NCBI GenBank assembly: GCA_947625585.1
Contig: CANQOZ010000001.1
Coordinates: 1-63,434 of the forward strand
Direction of reading: 5' to 3'
From: an uncultured Eubacteriaceae bacterium
Lineage (GTDB): Bacteria; Bacillota; Clostridia; Eubacteriales; Eubacteriaceae
Length of the DNA: 63,434 nt
The notes beneath the pieces were generated by a model. That model had not been told where the DNA came from. It did not search any database and was given only the letters and a program-made list of their open reading frames with translations. Made by a program: the position numbers and the translations under genes. Below, piece after piece: positions 52,540 through 61,452 of this stretch. Every line of letters starts with the position of its first letter. The first letter of the stretch is position 1.

Positions 52540-53178
52540 TTATGCTTGAGGTGCTTTTACACTGCTTTTGATATCGACGAATGAACCTCTTGGTCCTGGA
52601 ACAGAACCTTTGATTAAAATTAGGTTTTCGTCTGGTTCCACTTGAACAACTTCTAGACCCTGAACAGTAACTCTTTTGTTACCCATCTGTCCTGGAAGCT
52701 TCTTTCCTTTTGGAACTCTAGCCGGATATGCACTAGCACCCATAGAACCAACACGACGGTGATATTTTGAACCATGAGACATTGGTCCACGAGCTTGTCC
52801 ATGACGTTTAATAACACCCTGGAATCCTTTACCCTTGGATTTTGCTGAAACATCAACTTTTTCACCTGGTTCGAAAACATCAACTTTAATTACATCACCT
52901 GAATTAAGACTATCAATATCATCAATTCTAAATTCTCTGATTAGTCTTGTTGGTGTAGTATCGTATTTCTTAAAGTGACCTTCTCTTGGTTTGCTGACTC
53001 TCTTTGGTTTAATTTCGCCAAAACTTAACTGGATTGAGTCATAACCATCATTATCTTCTGTTTTCTTTTGGACAATTTCACACGGGCCCGCTTCAATAAC
53101 AGTTACCGGAATTACATCACCGTTTTCAGAAAACAGCTGGGTCATTCCGAGTTTACGCCCAATGATTGCCTTTTTCAT
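52540..53178 (-). CDS. rplC: 50S ribosomal protein uL3
   Basis: 212 aa. KKAIIGRKLGMTQLFSENGD and KGFQGVIKRHGQARGPMSHG, then GSMGASAYPARVPKGKKLPG identify L3, an early 50S assembly protein near the peptidyl transferase centre. Confidence 0.98.
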   Translation of the reverse strand: MKKAIIGRKLGMTQLFSENGDVIPVTVIEAGPCEIVQKKTEDNDGYDSIQLSFGEIKPKRVSKPREGHFKKYDTTPTRLIREFRIDDIDSLNSGDVIKVDVFEPGEKVDVSAKSKGKGFQGVIKRHGQARGPMSHGSKYHRRVGSMGASAYPARVPKGKKLPGQMGNKRVTVQGLEVVQVEPDENLILIKGSVPGPRGSFVDIKSSVKAPQA

Positions 53179-53206
53179 ATTCTCTTCCTCTTCTATCTTT
53201 AAAACG

Positions 53207-53515
53207 TCATACTTTAATTTCTATATCAACTCCAGCCGGTAGATTTAAACGCATTAAAGCATCAACTGTTTTAGGCATTGGATTGATAATATCAATTAGG
53301 CGTTTGTGTGTGCTGATCTCAAACTGTTCCCTAGAATCTTTATCTTTATGAACAGCTCTTAGAATTGTTACGATTTCCTTATCTGTTGGTAATGGAATCG
53401 GTCCAGAAACACTAGCACCGGTTTGACGGGCTGTTTCTACAATTCTTTGTGCTGACTGGTCAAGCAGTTTATGATCAAACGCTTTTAACTTAATCCTAAT
53501 TTTTTGCTTTGCCAT
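53207..53515 (-). CDS. rpsJ: 30S ribosomal protein uS10
   Basis: 102 aa. KIRIKLKAFDHKLLDQSAQR, SGPIPLPTDKEIVTILRA and THKRLIDIINPMPKTVDALM identify S10, also known as NusE for its part in antitermination. It is the first gene of the ribosomal block, behind a leader of about 190 bases with strong secondary structure. AGGAGAG precedes the ATG. Confidence 0.98.
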   Translation of the reverse strand: MAKQKIRIKLKAFDHKLLDQSAQRIVETARQTGASVSGPIPLPTDKEIVTILRAVHKDKDSREQFEISTHKRLIDIINPMPKTVDALMRLNLPAGVDIEIKV

Positions 53516-53707
53516 AGCTTCTCTCCTTCTGTGATTACTAAATTGGCTTTACGTCTATTACCACTCTCTCGGGCATCCCACCAAGAGTGAATAAAAAAAG
53601 TTGCTCTGTTTATAGACGTAAACGTCCGATTCTTGATCGTGGCTTCTCGGTGAGAGTTACCTGAATTAGGTAACAGCAACATCTCACGTCATTGCAAACA
53701 GTCAACT
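53516..53707 (-). promoter_or_regulatory. Structured S10 operon leader with putative attenuator
   Basis: In RNA order: a hairpin GTGAGA..TCTCAC enclosing GTTACCT..AGGTAAC (53651-53686); CGAT..ATCG; then TTTACGTCTAT's partner strands 53612-53622 and 53548-53558 pairing perfectly over 11 bp; inside that, CACTCT..AGAGTG and GGG..CCC. An alternative stem joins GTTGCT (53675-53680) with AGCAAC (53600-53605), followed at once by TTTTTTT (53593-53599), a terminator-like form that competes with the first hairpin. This fits an attenuator; the ligand is unknown. Confidence 0.6.
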
Positions 53708-53713
53708 TGAAAT

Positions 53714-53742
53714 ATTTTAAGATAATTATGAAAGTTTTTCAA
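53714..53742 (-). promoter_or_regulatory. S10 operon promoter
   Basis: On the minus strand TTGAAA (53737-53742), 17 bases, TAAAAT (53714-53719). Transcription should start near 53707. Confidence 0.7.
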
Positions 53743-53809
53743 CTTTTTTTAAAAATTTTTGAAATTAATGTTAAAAGTTTTTGTTTTTGGATATGGAAAA
53801 CGGTTGCAC

Positions 53810-53832
53810 AAAAAAAGACGGTCAAACCGCCT
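53810..53832 (-). terminator. Terminator of the ChW surface protein gene
   Basis: On the minus strand GGCGGT and ACCGTC form a 6-bp stem (one G-U) followed by TTTTTTTG, 17 bases after the stop codon. It insulates the S10 promoter. Confidence 0.85.
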
Positions 53833-53849
53833 TTTACTTCTATTTCATT

Positions 53850-56012
53850 TTATGATCTCGGTACTATTTTCACCCGAATTGCCTCTAACTGTCGATGTTG
53901 TCCTTCAGTGCCTGCTAAAGCACCATCACTTACCCAGTCCATCCAGCCAATACCCCCTGCATAAACTTGATATTGTACGGAATACTTAGAAGCATTTTCT
54001 CCATTGAGTTTAATATGAATAGCCTCAAGTTGTTTATTTAGATGCATTGTTCCACAATACATTCCTGAATTAACTTGATCTGTCCACCCCATATCTTCGA
54101 CATGAGCATCATAAACGAGTCCAAGTCCTTCAATCGGAGTAGCAACCCTAAATCCTTCAAGATGTAAATTCTTTCCTTCTGTTCCGGCAACCTCGCCATC
54201 TCCTACTGTTGGGAGTTCAAAACCTAAGTTCTGAATATACGGAGTTACTGCTACATTACTAATAAAGTCATTTGGATTAACGTAGTTATAATAGAAAGAA
54301 TTAATTAAGTTCCCATTATCAAAGTCAAATGATCCATAGTAGCTTACTTTAATATTACAAGCTCGATCAAAATAGTTGTTTACCTTATTACCATTTACCG
54401 GGAAGGTATAACTCCAATGACCATCACTTTCATAATTTGCAACTTTACAGTTAATATCCGTTTGGCCAAGATTTGACCAACAGAAAATCGTAACCTGTCT
54501 TATGTTTTTATCCTGATATACTTTCATAGCTGGATTAGCAATTGGGTAAACATTGACTTTAAAACTATCAGGTGAATCTGAGGTAAATAGATTATTTTCA
54601 ATATAGTTTCGATAAGCATCGGCAACTACTGGTTTATTTGAAATTGTTACAGGACATTTCGTAGTAACAACATTCCCATTAGAGTCGGTAGCAGTTGCTG
54701 TTAAGAAGCCAAAACCTTGTTTATCTTTTGGAACAATTGAGACTGTTTTTCCATCCGGAGACGGATTAAAGTTAAATATGTCGGTATCACTTGTCCAGGT
54801 TATATTTCCAGTTGCATCTCCTGGATAAAGGTTTGCAGTTACAACGCTAAAAACCGTTGCATCCGGTGTTCCCTGGGTAGCGAGATAAACTGCATTAGGG
54901 AATACACTAATTCGTTCTGGATAAATTTCCCCCTGAGTTACCCGAACTGTAGCTGTTACACTCTTACCCATACAGGTGGCAGTAACAGAAACGGTTCCAA
55001 CACTCAAAGCAGTAATTTCTGCTTGAAGCCCATTTGGTTTAATTTCAGCAACAAGTTTGTTGGATATTGTCCAATTTGGAACAAGACCAACATCATTTGG
55101 ATAGATAGCAGCGGTTATAACCCCAGTCTTATTATTTTCTAAGTTTAAGTTTAATAGTAAAGGATTTAAAGTAATTGATCCGATATTATCATTGACTACA
55201 GTTACTTCAGTATCTTCTTTATATAGTGATGGATTTAAAGTATATCTTGTTGTTACAGTACAAGTACCTACTCCCCTTGGCGTAATATTTCCATACTGAT
55301 CAACACTAACTACTGCGTTATTACTAGAAGTATAAGTGAATAAGTTTAAATACGGAATATTTTGATTATAACTTGTACAATTACTAGGTTCTAAACTTGC
55401 ATTTAGATTTTGGGTACTTGGATTTGTTAAGTTAAAACTGAGTTGATTTGGAACACTAACTCCTGTAACATTAACATTTGAATTTGAAACAAAGTTTACA
55501 CTAAAAGAAGTGCTATATTCATTACTACCACTTTTGTAAGTAGCTGTGACAATTGTATTACCATTGTAAGTAGCACTTGGAGCAGTTAAGTTAAAACTAC
55601 TTCCATTCCCATTAGCTATTATCTGAAAACTAGATGAATTAAAAGTTACATTAGTGTTAACTGGCTTTTTGAAAGGTTCAGTTACAAGGTTATTTATAGG
55701 ATAGTAAGCTTTAGATGAATTTACATAAACTGTTTCAACTGCTGGCTTGATCCCATATATATTTTGACCGCTCGTTTCAAGAGTAGTGTTTACTTCCATA
55801 CTATCGATTGTTGAATAAGCACTTTCACTATCTTCAAAAAGGGTATTTTCGTTGGAATCAATAGAGTTACTTTCAATATTAGAGGAAGTTGAAGTTAATG
55901 GAAGGTTTTTATTACTACTTCGGTTCAAATTCGGTTCTTGAGCAAAGACATGAATGGGTAATAGTAAAAAAGTTAGCAGTAGTATATGAATTATCCTAAT
56001 TATCGTTTTCAT
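53850..56012 (-). CDS. Secreted surface protein with BIG2-like and ChW repeats
   Basis: 720 aa from the ATG at 56012; the GTG at 56024 overlaps the ribosome site GGAAGGTG and is unlikely. Signal peptide about 1-25 (LLLLTFLLLPIHVFA in part), a Ser/Asn-rich spacer, then three or more Ig-like BIG2-type domains (for example VSVTATCMGKSVTATVRVTQ, FGFLTATATDSNGNVVTTK), and C-terminal ChW repeats (AHVEDMGWTDQVNSG, VYAGGIGWMDWVSDGALAG). No catalytic domain is visible, so it is probably an adhesin or scaffold. It shares ChW type with the subtilase at 20.5 kb. Two cre-like sites lie about 100-140 bases upstream. Confidence 0.88.
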   Translation of the reverse strand: MKTIIRIIHILLLTFLLLPIHVFAQEPNLNRSSNKNLPLTSTSSNIESNSIDSNENTLFEDSESAYSTIDSMEVNTTLETSGQNIYGIKPAVETVYVNSSKAYYPINNLVTEPFKKPVNTNVTFNSSSFQIIANGNGSSFNLTAPSATYNGNTIVTATYKSGSNEYSTSFSVNFVSNSNVNVTGVSVPNQLSFNLTNPSTQNLNASLEPSNCTSYNQNIPYLNLFTYTSSNNAVVSVDQYGNITPRGVGTCTVTTRYTLNPSLYKEDTEVTVVNDNIGSITLNPLLLNLNLENNKTGVITAAIYPNDVGLVPNWTISNKLVAEIKPNGLQAEITALSVGTVSVTATCMGKSVTATVRVTQGEIYPERISVFPNAVYLATQGTPDATVFSVVTANLYPGDATGNITWTSDTDIFNFNPSPDGKTVSIVPKDKQGFGFLTATATDSNGNVVTTKCPVTISNKPVVADAYRNYIENNLFTSDSPDSFKVNVYPIANPAMKVYQDKNIRQVTIFCWSNLGQTDINCKVANYESDGHWSYTFPVNGNKVNNYFDRACNIKVSYYGSFDFDNGNLINSFYYNYVNPNDFISNVAVTPYIQNLGFELPTVGDGEVAGTEGKNLHLEGFRVATPIEGLGLVYDAHVEDMGWTDQVNSGMYCGTMHLNKQLEAIHIKLNGENASKYSVQYQVYAGGIGWMDWVSDGALAGTEGQHRQLEAIRVKIVPRS

Positions 56013-56111
56013 TTTATCAATCACCTTCCATTTATTTTATTACGGATAATTTTACTTTCAGAGAGTAAGTTTTATCTTTAATTTATATTTTACTATAAAA
56101 ATCGTTATAAG

Positions 56112-56125
56112 TGAAAACGTTAACA
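56112..56125 (+). promoter_or_regulatory. cre-like operator upstream of the ChW gene, site 1
   Basis: TGAAAACGTTAACA, full match to the cre consensus TGWAANCGNTNWCA. Confidence 0.6.
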
Positions 56126-56136
56126 AACATTTGTTG

Positions 56137-56150
56137 TGTTAACGTTTTCA
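56137..56150 (-). promoter_or_regulatory. cre-like operator upstream of the ChW gene, site 2
   Basis: TGAAAACGTTAACA on the minus strand, identical to site 1 and inverted, 25 bases centre to centre (about two and a half helix turns). Confidence 0.6.
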
Positions 56151-56368
56151 AATTACATGGTTTTAAAGATTACGAATTTTTTAAATGAATTAAGCTATTC
56201 GCAATAATTTTCACAATCTTAATTTTAATAAACAAAATTTGTTAATAGTTGCAAAATTTGTATAGAATTATTGTTTAATTCGTAACAATTTAATTGTAAT
56301 TTCACAAACTAAGTTGAGATGAAAACTATATATCCAATTGAAACAATTTAATTCATCTACAGTTTTGT

Positions 56369-56398
56369 CCGACAGATTACAATCGTTACAATTATGAT
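56369..56398 (+). promoter_or_regulatory. Promoter of the PP-loop gene
   Basis: CCGACA (56369-56374), 18 bases, TATGAT (56393-56398). Start of transcription would be about 56405, leaving only a few untranslated bases before the ATG at 56411. Confidence 0.45.
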
Positions 56399-56410
56399 AG
56401 AATTGTTACA

Positions 56411-57121
56411 ATGAAGCGAATTTTGGGTAAAATGCGCAAAGCCATTGAAAAATATGGCATGATTAAACCAAATGAGCTGGTCAGCGTGGGTGTATCGGGA
56501 GGTAAAGACAGTATGGCTTTACTGCACAGCTTAAACCTCTATAAACGCTTCTCGCCGGTACCTTTCGATTTACAAGCTATTACAGTAAATTTGGGCTTTG
56601 ACGGTATGGACTTTACTCCCGTTGAAACCTATTGTAGAGAAAATGGAATCCCCTACATATCTAAAGAGACAAATATTAAAAAAATTGTCTTTGACCTAAA
56701 AAATGAGAAATCCCCTTGTGGCTTATGTTCAAATTTAAGAAGGGGTGCTCTTCATAATGCCGCTTTAGAAACTGGTTCAAGAACAGTCGCTCTTGGCCAT
56801 CATGGTGATGATGCGGTAGAAACAGTTTTTATGTCCCTCTTGTTTGAAGGAAGATTTAACTGCTTTTCACCAGTAACCTATCTTGATAGAAAAGGGATTA
56901 ACTTAATTCGACCGTTTATCTACGTCAGGGAGAAGGAAATCATCTTTAATGAAAAATTAAAGCAACTTCCTATTGTAAAGAGTACCTGCCCTAATGATGG
57001 TTTTAGTAAACGTGAGGAAATCAAACAATTAATTCGGGGAATGGAAAAAACATACCCTGATTTACCGGAGCGGGTTTTACATGCACTCGAAAATAAAGAC
57101 CAGACCAACCTTTGGTTTTAA
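56411..57121 (+). CDS. TtcA-family PP-loop tRNA-thiolation-type protein
   Basis: 236 aa. PP-loop SGGKDS (residues 29-34) binds ATP. Cys103 and Cys106 (CGLC) with Cys193 (STCPND) give the three cysteines that hold the 4Fe-4S cluster in TtcA-type thiolases, and GHHGDDAVET is conserved. TtcA makes 2-thiocytidine-32 in tRNA, but Firmicutes carry several TtcA-like proteins whose targets are unproven. There is no ribosome site and the start is within about 12 bases of the -10, suggesting a nearly leaderless mRNA. The response regulator gene follows after 31 bases. Confidence 0.85.
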   Translation: MKRILGKMRKAIEKYGMIKPNELVSVGVSGGKDSMALLHSLNLYKRFSPVPFDLQAITVNLGFDGMDFTPVETYCRENGIPYISKETNIKKIVFDLKNEKSPCGLCSNLRRGALHNAALETGSRTVALGHHGDDAVETVFMSLLFEGRFNCFSPVTYLDRKGINLIRPFIYVREKEIIFNEKLKQLPIVKSTCPNDGFSKREEIKQLIRGMEKTYPDLPERVLHALENKDQTNLWF

Positions 57122-57152
57122 AAGCGAAAGTAAAAAGTAATAGGAGTTTATC

Positions 57153-57842
57153 ATGAATGAAAAAATTTTAGTCGTTGATGACGAAGCTGCTATAGTTGAT
57201 TTAATCAAAACCGAACTCGAATTTGAAGGTTATGACGTTGAAACAGCTTCTGATGGACAGATGGCTATTGATAAAGCCAAATCCTATGTTCCAGATCTTA
57301 TCATTTTAGATATCATGCTACCTAAAGTAAATGGATATGATGTCTGTAAAACTGTTTTAAATGAGATGAATGTACCAATTATTTTATTAACTGCTAAAAC
57401 AGACATTATTGATAAAGTTCTAGGTCTAGAATTAGGAGCTGATGATTATCTAACGAAACCATTTGATAATAGAGAATTATTGGCTAGAGTAAAAGCGCAT
57501 CTACGCCGTATTAAGAGAAATGAAGAATCTAGGAATAAACAAGAGAAGATAATCCGTAATGGTCCATTAGAAATAATTCCAGATGAACGTAAAGTATCCG
57601 TAAATAATGAAGAAATCCACCTCACTCCTAAAGAATTCGACCTGCTTTATCTTCTAGCGGATAATATTGAACAGGTTTTCCAGAGAGAAGCTCTACTTGA
57701 ACGAATCTGGGGTTATGATTATTTCGGAGACACCAGGACTGTCGATATGCATGTCCAACGTATTAGAAGAAAAATAAATCTTCCACAAGATAAGTTTATT
57801 AAAACCGTATTTGGTGTTGGTTATAAAATGATTCGCCTATGA
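57153..57842 (+). CDS. OmpR/PhoB-family response regulator
   Basis: 229 aa. Receiver domain with acidic pocket Asp9/Asp10, phospho-acceptor Asp53 (LILDIMLP), Thr80 and Lys102. The winged-helix DNA-binding domain (about 135-229) has LTPKEFDLLYLLADN and the RTVDMHVQRIRRKI recognition helix region. It overlaps the kinase gene by 4 bases (ATGA), so the two form one system. AGGAG precedes the ATG. Confidence 0.95.
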   Translation: MNEKILVVDDEAAIVDLIKTELEFEGYDVETASDGQMAIDKAKSYVPDLIILDIMLPKVNGYDVCKTVLNEMNVPIILLTAKTDIIDKVLGLELGADDYLTKPFDNRELLARVKAHLRRIKRNEESRNKQEKIIRNGPLEIIPDERKVSVNNEEIHLTPKEFDLLYLLADNIEQVFQREALLERIWGYDYFGDTRTVDMHVQRIRRKINLPQDKFIKTVFGVGYKMIRL

Positions 57843-59635
57843 GGTTACTCAATCTAAGGTCTAAATTAATAATTTATAACATCCTGTTTTACCTATTATT
57901 TATGTTAGTCCTACTTTTTATAATTCTACAGGCTGTCTGGTTTTATTCTGTTAATTCGATGAAAGAGGAACTGCTGCAGTATGGGACTAATTTAAATTTA
58001 TACATTCAGGAAGTTACCTCGCAGTTTGAAACGAATGAGGAAAAGATTAATTACTACGAAAATAACTCAAGCGAATTCTATGATGAAAGTGTAAGCCAGA
58101 GTACTGGTGAAGTTGAACTTTTTGATAATGAAGGTTTGCTTTTAAGCTATAACTCAAACAGAAATGAACCAGCTTATATGAACGATGAGCTAGAAGAGAG
58201 TATACTTACTGGCAAACCGGTTCTTACTATTAGAACCAATAATGGAATTCGTGAAATTTGGTTAATTGATCCCTTAGTGACTCCTAATAATACTGTTATC
58301 GGTTATATCGGCATGATCCAAAATTTATCGCAAGCCGATAACCTACAGTCTATTATCTTTGAAGTAATTGGGACTCTATCTGTAATCGGAATAATCATTA
58401 TTACTCTATTTAGCTATGCTATGGGTCAGGGCTTTACTAAGCCTATAAAACAATTAACTGAAATAAGTAGCCACATTAACGAAGGCGAGTATGATAGGGT
58501 AATTCAATATAAAAGGAACGACGAAATAGGTGAGCTCACTAGCATTTATAACAAAATGACTCAAAACATTAATAAAGTCATCATCCAACTTCGAAGCGAA
58601 CGTAAGCGTTTAGCTAACATTCTAGCCTCTTTAGAAGACGGTGTTATTGCAGTTAGTGAAGACGGAGAAATTCTTTTGACCAATAAGTTAATCAAAACTT
58701 ATTTTGATATTGTTGATCCCAAAACCATCTATGACTTTAACTACCATAAATCAATTATTGAATTATTTAATAACTTAAAAAAGGGTAAACGAAACCAATT
58801 TGAAGAAGTTGAAGTTAATGGAAGGGATCTTCTAATAACAGGCTCCCCTATTAAATCCGATGTTGCTGAAGAAAATTATTTAATAATCATCCGAAACGTC
58901 ACTTCTTCTAAAAACTTAGAACGTGAACAACGTAAATTCATCTCCTCTGTATCTCATGAACTTAGGACTCCGCTTACCACGATTATTGGTTATACCGATA
59001 TGTTAAGCAGGAGGAAAGTGGATAATCCTGAATTATTAGAGAAAAGTTTAAATACTATCAACAGAGAAGGACACCGATTAGTCCGATTAGTTGACGACTT
59101 AGTTACTGCTAATACTGTTGAAACAATGGTATTTACTGTTACTAAAACAAAAATTGACTTAGCTGAGCTCTTAAATAATGTAGTCGAACAGATGAAAATT
59201 AAGAGTTGGTCTAAAGAGATTGAAATAGCTTATAAAGCTCAAGAGAACCTTCCTGAAATCGCAGGAGATTACGACAGGTTAAGCCAGGTATTTATAAACA
59301 TTATCCACAATGCTATTAAATTCTCGAATGTAGGAGGGAAAATTGATGTTGTTTTAACTAGAGAAGATGAACGTTACCTAAACATTTCAATTCGAGATTA
59401 TGGAATTGGAATAGACCCAGCAAAAAAAGATATGATCTTTTCCGCATTTTACAGAGTCGATGAAGACAGAGCTCGAAACGAAGGTGAAGGTGGAGCTGGA
59501 TTAGGACTTTATCTAGTAAAACAAGTTGTTGATAACGTAATGGAAGAATCAGTGTTGAATCTGAAATTGATGAAGGAACCAATATTACAATTCTTCTACC
59601 GATTGAAGATGAAAGCATTGTTGAAGTGGAGGTAG
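57839..59635 (+). CDS. Sensor histidine kinase, apparently frameshifted at its 3' end
   Basis: As read, 598 aa: helix (about 8-38), extracytoplasmic sensor (40-170), helix (175-200), HAMP, PAS-like region, HisKA with His373 (SHELRTPLTTIIGY), and HATPase_c with N box (NIIHNAIKFS), DYGIGIDP and GGAGLGLYLVKQ. After Val567 the frame loses similarity. From 59542 another frame reads GRISVESEIDEGTNIT and the usual LLPI ending, closing at 59640 with an ATGA overlap onto the next gene. A one-base loss near 59537-59541 is the simplest cause. The catalytic core is intact, but strand(s) closing the ATPase domain are altered. Confidence 0.88.
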   Translation: MRLLNLRSKLIIYNILFYLLFMLVLLFIILQAVWFYSVNSMKEELLQYGTNLNLYIQEVTSQFETNEEKINYYENNSSEFYDESVSQSTGEVELFDNEGLLLSYNSNRNEPAYMNDELEESILTGKPVLTIRTNNGIREIWLIDPLVTPNNTVIGYIGMIQNLSQADNLQSIIFEVIGTLSVIGIIIITLFSYAMGQGFTKPIKQLTEISSHINEGEYDRVIQYKRNDEIGELTSIYNKMTQNINKVIIQLRSERKRLANILASLEDGVIAVSEDGEILLTNKLIKTYFDIVDPKTIYDFNYHKSIIELFNNLKKGKRNQFEEVEVNGRDLLITGSPIKSDVAEENYLIIIRNVTSSKNLEREQRKFISSVSHELRTPLTTIIGYTDMLSRRKVDNPELLEKSLNTINREGHRLVRLVDDLVTANTVETMVFTVTKTKIDLAELLNNVVEQMKIKSWSKEIEIAYKAQENLPEIAGDYDRLSQVFINIIHNAIKFSNVGGKIDVVLTREDERYLNISIRDYGIGIDPAKKDMIFSAFYRVDEDRARNEGEGGAGLGLYLVKQVVDNVMEESVLNLKLMKEPILQFFYRLKMKALLKWR

Positions 59636-59636
59636 T

Positions 59637-60731
59637 ATGAAGAAATTATTTATAGCTTTGCTATTACTCTCCACGCTTATACTCACAGGATGTTCTAATT
59701 TTTTACTAGCAGATAATACTGTTTTAACTATTGATACGAATAAAAAACAGGAATTTATAATAAAGTCTATGAATACGGAACAGCCTGGAATTGTACGTGC
59801 AAAAACGAATGATAATCAGGTTATTTCAACTAATTCTATTAATGATGATTACTCAATAGACTTATATGATCCAAATACATCTACTTTAGTTAACTACATA
59901 ACAACAGATTACAGAATCTTTGATGTTAAGGCAGCTAGTGATGGTTTATTTTATTCACGAGTTATGGTAAATGATCCGGATAATATTCAGATCAACTGGT
60001 TTTCATTTGATAAAGCTACTGAAAGAACCATTACAACAATAGCTGATACACCAGATAGTGTTTTATATGCTTATGATACAGATAAAGTAGTTTATCTTGA
60101 TAATGGAAATGAAATAGTTTTCTCAAATTCACTAGGTCAAAACAACGTATATACTCTCGATTTTCCTATAAATTTAAAGGAAATTATTTGGTGTGATAAA
60201 GCAGAGACAGGATTCCTAATTGGAAACCAGGATGGTATGGATTCATCTGACCTTTATCAGTTTAGAATAAACGATGATAATACTTTAAATGTAAACAAGA
60301 TATCATCAAACACCCTTGATATGGACTTAAATAAAGATGAAAACAAGCTTGTCTATTTAAGTCAGAACGGTAATAAAACATTTATTTATGAGATCAGTGA
60401 TTTTAAGAGTGTTAGTCCTACTCCACTCTTTTCTGATATGAACTTAGAAAGAGTAAGTTACAACGGAGAAAACTTATTTTTTTCAAGAAGTGAAAACAGA
60501 AGGACACAATCAACTATTTGGTTTTTTGACAGACAAGCTCAAAGTGCCAATCAGGTAACCTCTCCGTTTGGTATTAATTCACCAATTATTGTTACAAATA
60601 ATAATGAGATTGTATTCTCATTTGATGAAAGAACCTACCAAGATGTCACTGCTTCTTATCAAATGTATAGTTTTATTGCCAACTTCCGTTTCGATCAAAA
60701 TAATCAAAATGAAAATTCGCCTTTACAATAA
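59637..60731 (+). CDS. Lipoprotein, possibly beta-propeller, in the two-component operon
   Basis: 364 aa. Signal with lipobox LTGC (Cys at about residue 19). The mature part has repeated beta-type segments with aromatic-Asp patterns (LYDPNTSTLV, WFSFDKATERTI, LYQFRINDDNT, IWFFDRQAQSA) that suggest a TolB/WD-like propeller. No enzyme motif. Its ATG overlaps the restored kinase frame (ATGA), so it likely modulates or senses for the kinase on the cell surface. Its 3' end overlaps the converging C26 gene by 28 bases. Confidence 0.75.
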   Translation: MKKLFIALLLLSTLILTGCSNFLLADNTVLTIDTNKKQEFIIKSMNTEQPGIVRAKTNDNQVISTNSINDDYSIDLYDPNTSTLVNYITTDYRIFDVKAASDGLFYSRVMVNDPDNIQINWFSFDKATERTITTIADTPDSVLYAYDTDKVVYLDNGNEIVFSNSLGQNNVYTLDFPINLKEIIWCDKAETGFLIGNQDGMDSSDLYQFRINDDNTLNVNKISSNTLDMDLNKDENKLVYLSQNGNKTFIYEISDFKSVSPTPLFSDMNLERVSYNGENLFFSRSENRRTQSTIWFFDRQAQSANQVTSPFGINSPIIVTNNNEIVFSFDERTYQDVTASYQMYSFIANFRFDQNNQNENSPLQ

Positions 60732-61426
60732 TCAACAAAGGCTTTAAATAATTTACCATCATCCTCATTATTTTCATATAGGACTTCGGGATGCCATTGA
60801 ACTGCTACACCGAAGTCCAAATCATCTATATCAAAAGCTTCAATTAATCCATCAGGACTGGTTGCAGAAACAGTTAAATTATTACCTAATAATTCAATTC
60901 CCTGATGATGAAAACTATTCACTTTTATCGTATCTCTATTTAAAATTTTATGAAGCTTTGTTCCGGGTTTTAAAATAATCCCATGCATATTCTCCACTTC
61001 AGCTTTATAAGTGTGAGAAATCTTATAACTTGGTAAATCTTGAATGATTGTTCCACCCTGAATAACATTGATGATTTGGAATCCCCTACATATTGCAAGA
61101 ACTGGTTTATTTAAATCACGAACAATTGGATAAAATAACGGTTCAAAGATATCCCGTTCTGGAGCATAACCAGTTGAGTTTGAAAGATCTTCTAATTCTT
61201 GTTTTCCATATAAGCTAGGATTAAGGTCTTGACCCCCTGTAAATAAAAATCCATCAAAAGAGTTAGCCATTTCTTTCATTATGTCAAGATTTTGGGTAAA
61301 AGGTAACATATAACCTATTCCACCCACTCTTTCTATTGAATGTTGATACTGTGGAAACAATCGAACGTGGCGAAATGGGTTAGTAATATCAATTTGAGGA
61401 ACGATTCCTATTTTTGGATATTTCAT
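60704..61426 (-). CDS. Class I glutamine amidotransferase-like hydrolase, peptidase C26
   Basis: 240 aa from the ATG at 61426 (GAAAGGT upstream); a longer frame is rejected. GFLFTGGQDLNP, nucleophile Cys in LAICRGFQIINV, GGTIIQDLP, FHHQGIE and WHPE with the catalytic His give the gamma-glutamyl-GABA hydrolase (PuuD)-like type. Cytosolic. Substrate could be a gamma-glutamyl compound; no polyamine genes are nearby. It starts 26 bases from the divergent CDGSH gene and ends inside the lipoprotein gene. Confidence 0.9.
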   Translation of the reverse strand: MKYPKIGIVPQIDITNPFRHVRLFPQYQHSIERVGGIGYMLPFTQNLDIMKEMANSFDGFLFTGGQDLNPSLYGKQELEDLSNSTGYAPERDIFEPLFYPIVRDLNKPVLAICRGFQIINVIQGGTIIQDLPSYKISHTYKAEVENMHGIILKPGTKLHKILNRDTIKVNSFHHQGIELLGNNLTVSATSPDGLIEAFDIDDLDFGVAVQWHPEVLYENNEDDGKLFKAFVDYCKGEFSF

Positions 61427-61452
61427 AATTACCTTTCTAGTTTCGAGGTCAT

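Larger units (their letters stand above)
56025..56392. other. Intergenic region between the divergent ChW and PP-loop genes
   Basis: AT-rich, no ORF with support. It holds the inverted pair of cre-like sites (56112-56150) nearer the ChW gene and the PP-loop gene promoter at its right end. I see no other conserved element. Confidence 0.6.

Noticed and set aside
53485..53682. 65-codon ORF on the minus strand overlapping the start of rpsJ
   Set aside because: It coincides with the paired elements of the S10 leader, lacks a ribosome site and has a composition unlike a protein. It is better explained as structured RNA.
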